Below are positions 38,372 through 39,945 of a stretch of DNA of 39,945 bases, one piece after another. The translations under genes and the position numbers were made by a program. Below the pieces are notes generated by a model. It saw only the letters and a list, made by a program, of their open reading frames with translations, made no database searches and had not been told where the DNA came from. Origin of the DNA: Streptomyces kronopolitis (lineage in GTDB: Bacteria > Actinomycetota > Actinomycetes > Streptomycetales > Streptomycetaceae). How positions within the stretch are numbered: the first letter of the stretch is position 1; each line of letters starts with the position of its first letter. The stretch lies in NCBI RefSeq assembly GCF_014646275.1, contig NZ_BMND01000046.1, positions 1 through 39,945 of the forward strand, written 5' to 3'.

Positions 38372-38761
38372 TCAGAGCTGGATGTGGGGCGACCGCATGG
38401 TGGCGATCCGCTGCCCCTCCGCCTCGGCGTTGGCGACGTGCTGCTTCATCAGGGACTCGTTGAAGTCCTCGTCGGCCTGGTGGTTGTCGGCCATGGTCTT
38501 CAGGGCGCCGCCGATCTCCTGGAGCTTGGCGGCCAGATGCCCCATCGACTCGTACATGCCGTCGCGCAGGCCCTCGTAGACCACGCCGAACTTCTCGCCG
38601 ATCTGGTCGTCGCCCCAGGGCGGGGTGTCCTGCCCCTCCAGGCCGGTGAGCCCGTTCTTCAGCTTCTCCACCGCGGACTGGTAGCGCTCCCCGACGCCGG
38701 TGAAGTCCTTGCCACCGGTCCTCAGTGACGGAATGTCGGCCTTCAGCCCGTCCCCTGCCAT
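38372..38761 (-). CDS. WXG100-like small protein (possible type VII secretion substrate)
   Basis: A 129-aa, almost entirely helical protein without signal peptide. Two long helices (about residues 14-45 and 54-110) flank a turn with the WG motif in DTPPWGDDQIGEKFGV, the ESAT-6/WXG100 signature. The second half, VYEGLRDGMYESMGHLAAKL, resembles Streptomyces proteins annotated as WXG100 family targets. The ATG has a GGGGAA site. No ESX ATPase, EccD or large polymorphic toxin gene is next to it: the neighbours are speB and a PucR regulator. It may be an orphan substrate or a cytosolic protein with the same fold. Confidence 0.7.
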   Translation of the reverse strand: MAGDGLKADIPSLRTGGKDFTGVGERYQSAVEKLKNGLTGLEGQDTPPWGDDQIGEKFGVVYEGLRDGMYESMGHLAAKLQEIGGALKTMADNHQADEDFNESLMKQHVANAEAEGQRIATMRSPHIQL

Positions 38762-38979
38762 GGCGGTTCCCCGTTCCTCGTCCGCGGTGTCCTGTGTGCC
38801 GCTGTCGCGCCGGGGCGCCCCGCGGTCGTCCCGCACGGCTCCCGTCCGGCGCCGCACGGTCTGCGGCGCACGGTCCGCGGCACAGCCGAGTCTAGCCGGG
38901 GACGGCCGGGGCGCTGAAGGGAGTTGACCGGCGCGGGCCGGGCGCGGGCACGGTGCGCCGGGGCCGCCGGCCGTCTCCC

Positions 38980-39945
38980 TCATCGGTCCGGCGGGGCCTC
39001 CCGGTCGAGGGCGCGCAGGGCGAACCAGAGTTCCATGCGCACGTCGGGGTCGTCGAGGTCGGTGTCGAGCAGGGCGGCGATGCGGGCGACGCGCTGGCGG
39101 ACGGTGTTGCGGTGGATGCCGAGCGCGGTCGCCGTGCGGTCCCAACTTCCGTGCAGGGCAAGCCAGTTGTGGAGGGTGAGGCGGAGCTGCGGGGCGCCGT
39201 CCAGCGGGGCGAGCAGGGCGCGGGCGTGCCGGCGGGCGTCGTCGGGGGCGACGAGCGAGGTGATGGCGTGCGGGCCGGGGGAGCGCTGGCGCACCAGGGC
39301 GGCGCGGGTGGCGAGGGCGCGGCGCAGGGCGGCGGCGGCATGCCGGTCCGCGGCGGGCAGTTCGGCGACCGGGACGGGGGCGCTGACGCCGAGCGTCCAG
39401 CCGGGCTGCGCGGTGATCTCCCGCTCGGCGGGGACCAGGGCGCGGACGGCGGACGCCGCGTCCGGGGCGGCCGGTGACGCGCTGGGGGCCGCCGGCCGCT
39501 CCGGGCCCGGGTCCAGCAGCGGGGTGCCGAGCGCGGCGGCCAGGGCGGCCGCCGGCCGGGTGGTGTCCCGGCGGCGTTCGGCGTGGACGACGGACCACGA
39601 CTGAGGTCCGAGCAGCGGGGCGACCGCGTCCGGCCGGCCGCCGAGCAGCAGCCGGACCAGGGCCGCGCAGTGCCCGGCGGCGGCCGGACCGGGCTCGGTG
39701 GCCGGGCCGGTGATCAGGGACAGGAGCACGGCGGCGACGCCGGCGATGGTGTGCGCGGGCCGGTCGTGCGCCTCCGCGGCCACGACCAGGGCGAGCGCCT
39801 GCGGGCCGTGGCCGCGCCCCGTCAGCGCGTAGGCGGACAGCGAGGCGCCGGGGAGGGCGTCGGTCGCCGAGGACGGGCCGCCGTCGCCGACGACCTCCGC
39901 GAGGCGCCCGGCCGCGGCCCGCACGGCGGCGCAGGGCGGCGACCC
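38980..39945 (-). CDS. PucR-type helix-turn-helix regulator (5' end outside the window)
   Basis: Partial gene: at least 321 codons remain, and the frame is open to the window edge, so the start lies beyond 39945. A GTG at 39924 is only the first in-frame start inside the window. The C-terminal 60 residues form the PucR/CdaR-type helix-turn-helix: LHNWLALHGSWDRTATALGI, then HRNTVRQRVARIAALLDTDL and MELWFALRALD. Upstream is a long Ala/Arg/Leu-rich GGDEF-like or GAF-like sensor region without clear motifs. Such proteins regulate purine, amino-acid or polyamine catabolism in actinobacteria. Its closeness to agmatinase suggests, but does not show, a link. Confidence 0.85.
   Translation of the reverse strand, partial: GSPPCAAVRAAAGRLAEVVGDGGPSSATDALPGASLSAYALTGRGHGPQALALVVAAEAHDRPAHTIAGVAAVLLSLITGPATEPGPAAAGHCAALVRLLLGGRPDAVAPLLGPQSWSVVHAERRRDTTRPAAALAAALGTPLLDPGPERPAAPSASPAAPDAASAVRALVPAEREITAQPGWTLGVSAPVPVAELPAADRHAAAALRRALATRAALVRQRSPGPHAITSLVAPDDARRHARALLAPLDGAPQLRLTLHNWLALHGSWDRTATALGIHRNTVRQRVARIAALLDTDLDDPDVRMELWFALRALDREAPPDR

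Noticed and set aside
1..39945. CRISPR arrays, insertion sequences, integrases and attachment sites
   Set aside because: No regularly spaced repeats, transposase or integrase motifs, and no duplicated tRNA-His 3' end were seen.

Overview
The window is high-GC actinobacterial DNA and almost certainly comes from a Streptomyces chromosome. It carries a chaplin, an AdpA orthologue whose gene contains a TTA (bldA-dependent) codon and sits 5 bp from the oligoribonuclease gene, a DasR-type operator in front of a secreted hexosaminidase, and strongly G/C-biased third codon positions. From memory, the order adpA-orn, glmS, hexosaminidase, leucine-type carboxylase operon, agmatinase matches the S. coelicolor core around SCO2793 to SCO2770, running backwards here. 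No insertion sequence, phage gene or CRISPR array was seen.

Left third (1-11.8 kb). A histidine phosphatase, a helix-turn-helix/TPR-type regulator and a divergent hypothetical gene precede a four-gene leftward surface-glycan-like operon: sugar-phosphate transferase, GT4 glycosyltransferase, ATP-grasp protein and FAD oxidoreductase. Two of these proteins keep their folds but appear to have lost the expected catalytic residues. After almost 1 kb of non-coding DNA come an unusual chaplin with an Arg/Gly/His-rich insert and a spermidine-synthase-like protein.

Middle (11.2-23.6 kb). A membrane-anchored protein is divergent from a response regulator/sensor kinase pair, which is followed by a secreted GH18 chitinase-like protein, tRNA-His, adpA-orn, a small membrane protein, a universal stress protein, glmS, a small conserved gene and a dre-controlled GH20 hexosaminidase. 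This part links development to amino-sugar metabolism.

Right (23.6-33 kb). An acyl-CoA dehydrogenase, HMG-CoA lyase and both subunits of a methylcrotonyl-type carboxylase form one leftward operon. It is divergent from a TetR gene, and two 18-bp palindromic operators lie between them. A second acyl-CoA dehydrogenase and an acyl-CoA thioesterase follow.

Far right (33-39.9 kb). An accessory-looking segment holds a GntR regulator coupled to a UTRA-only protein, divergent from an overlapping two-gene unit: an Asp-Gly-rich 140-aa protein and a protein-isoaspartate-methyltransferase-like enzyme. This layout resembles two-gene aspartimide-peptide loci and is my best candidate for an undescribed system. 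The window ends with a phosphatase-like gene, agmatinase, an orphan WXG100-like gene and the 3' part of a PucR-type regulator.
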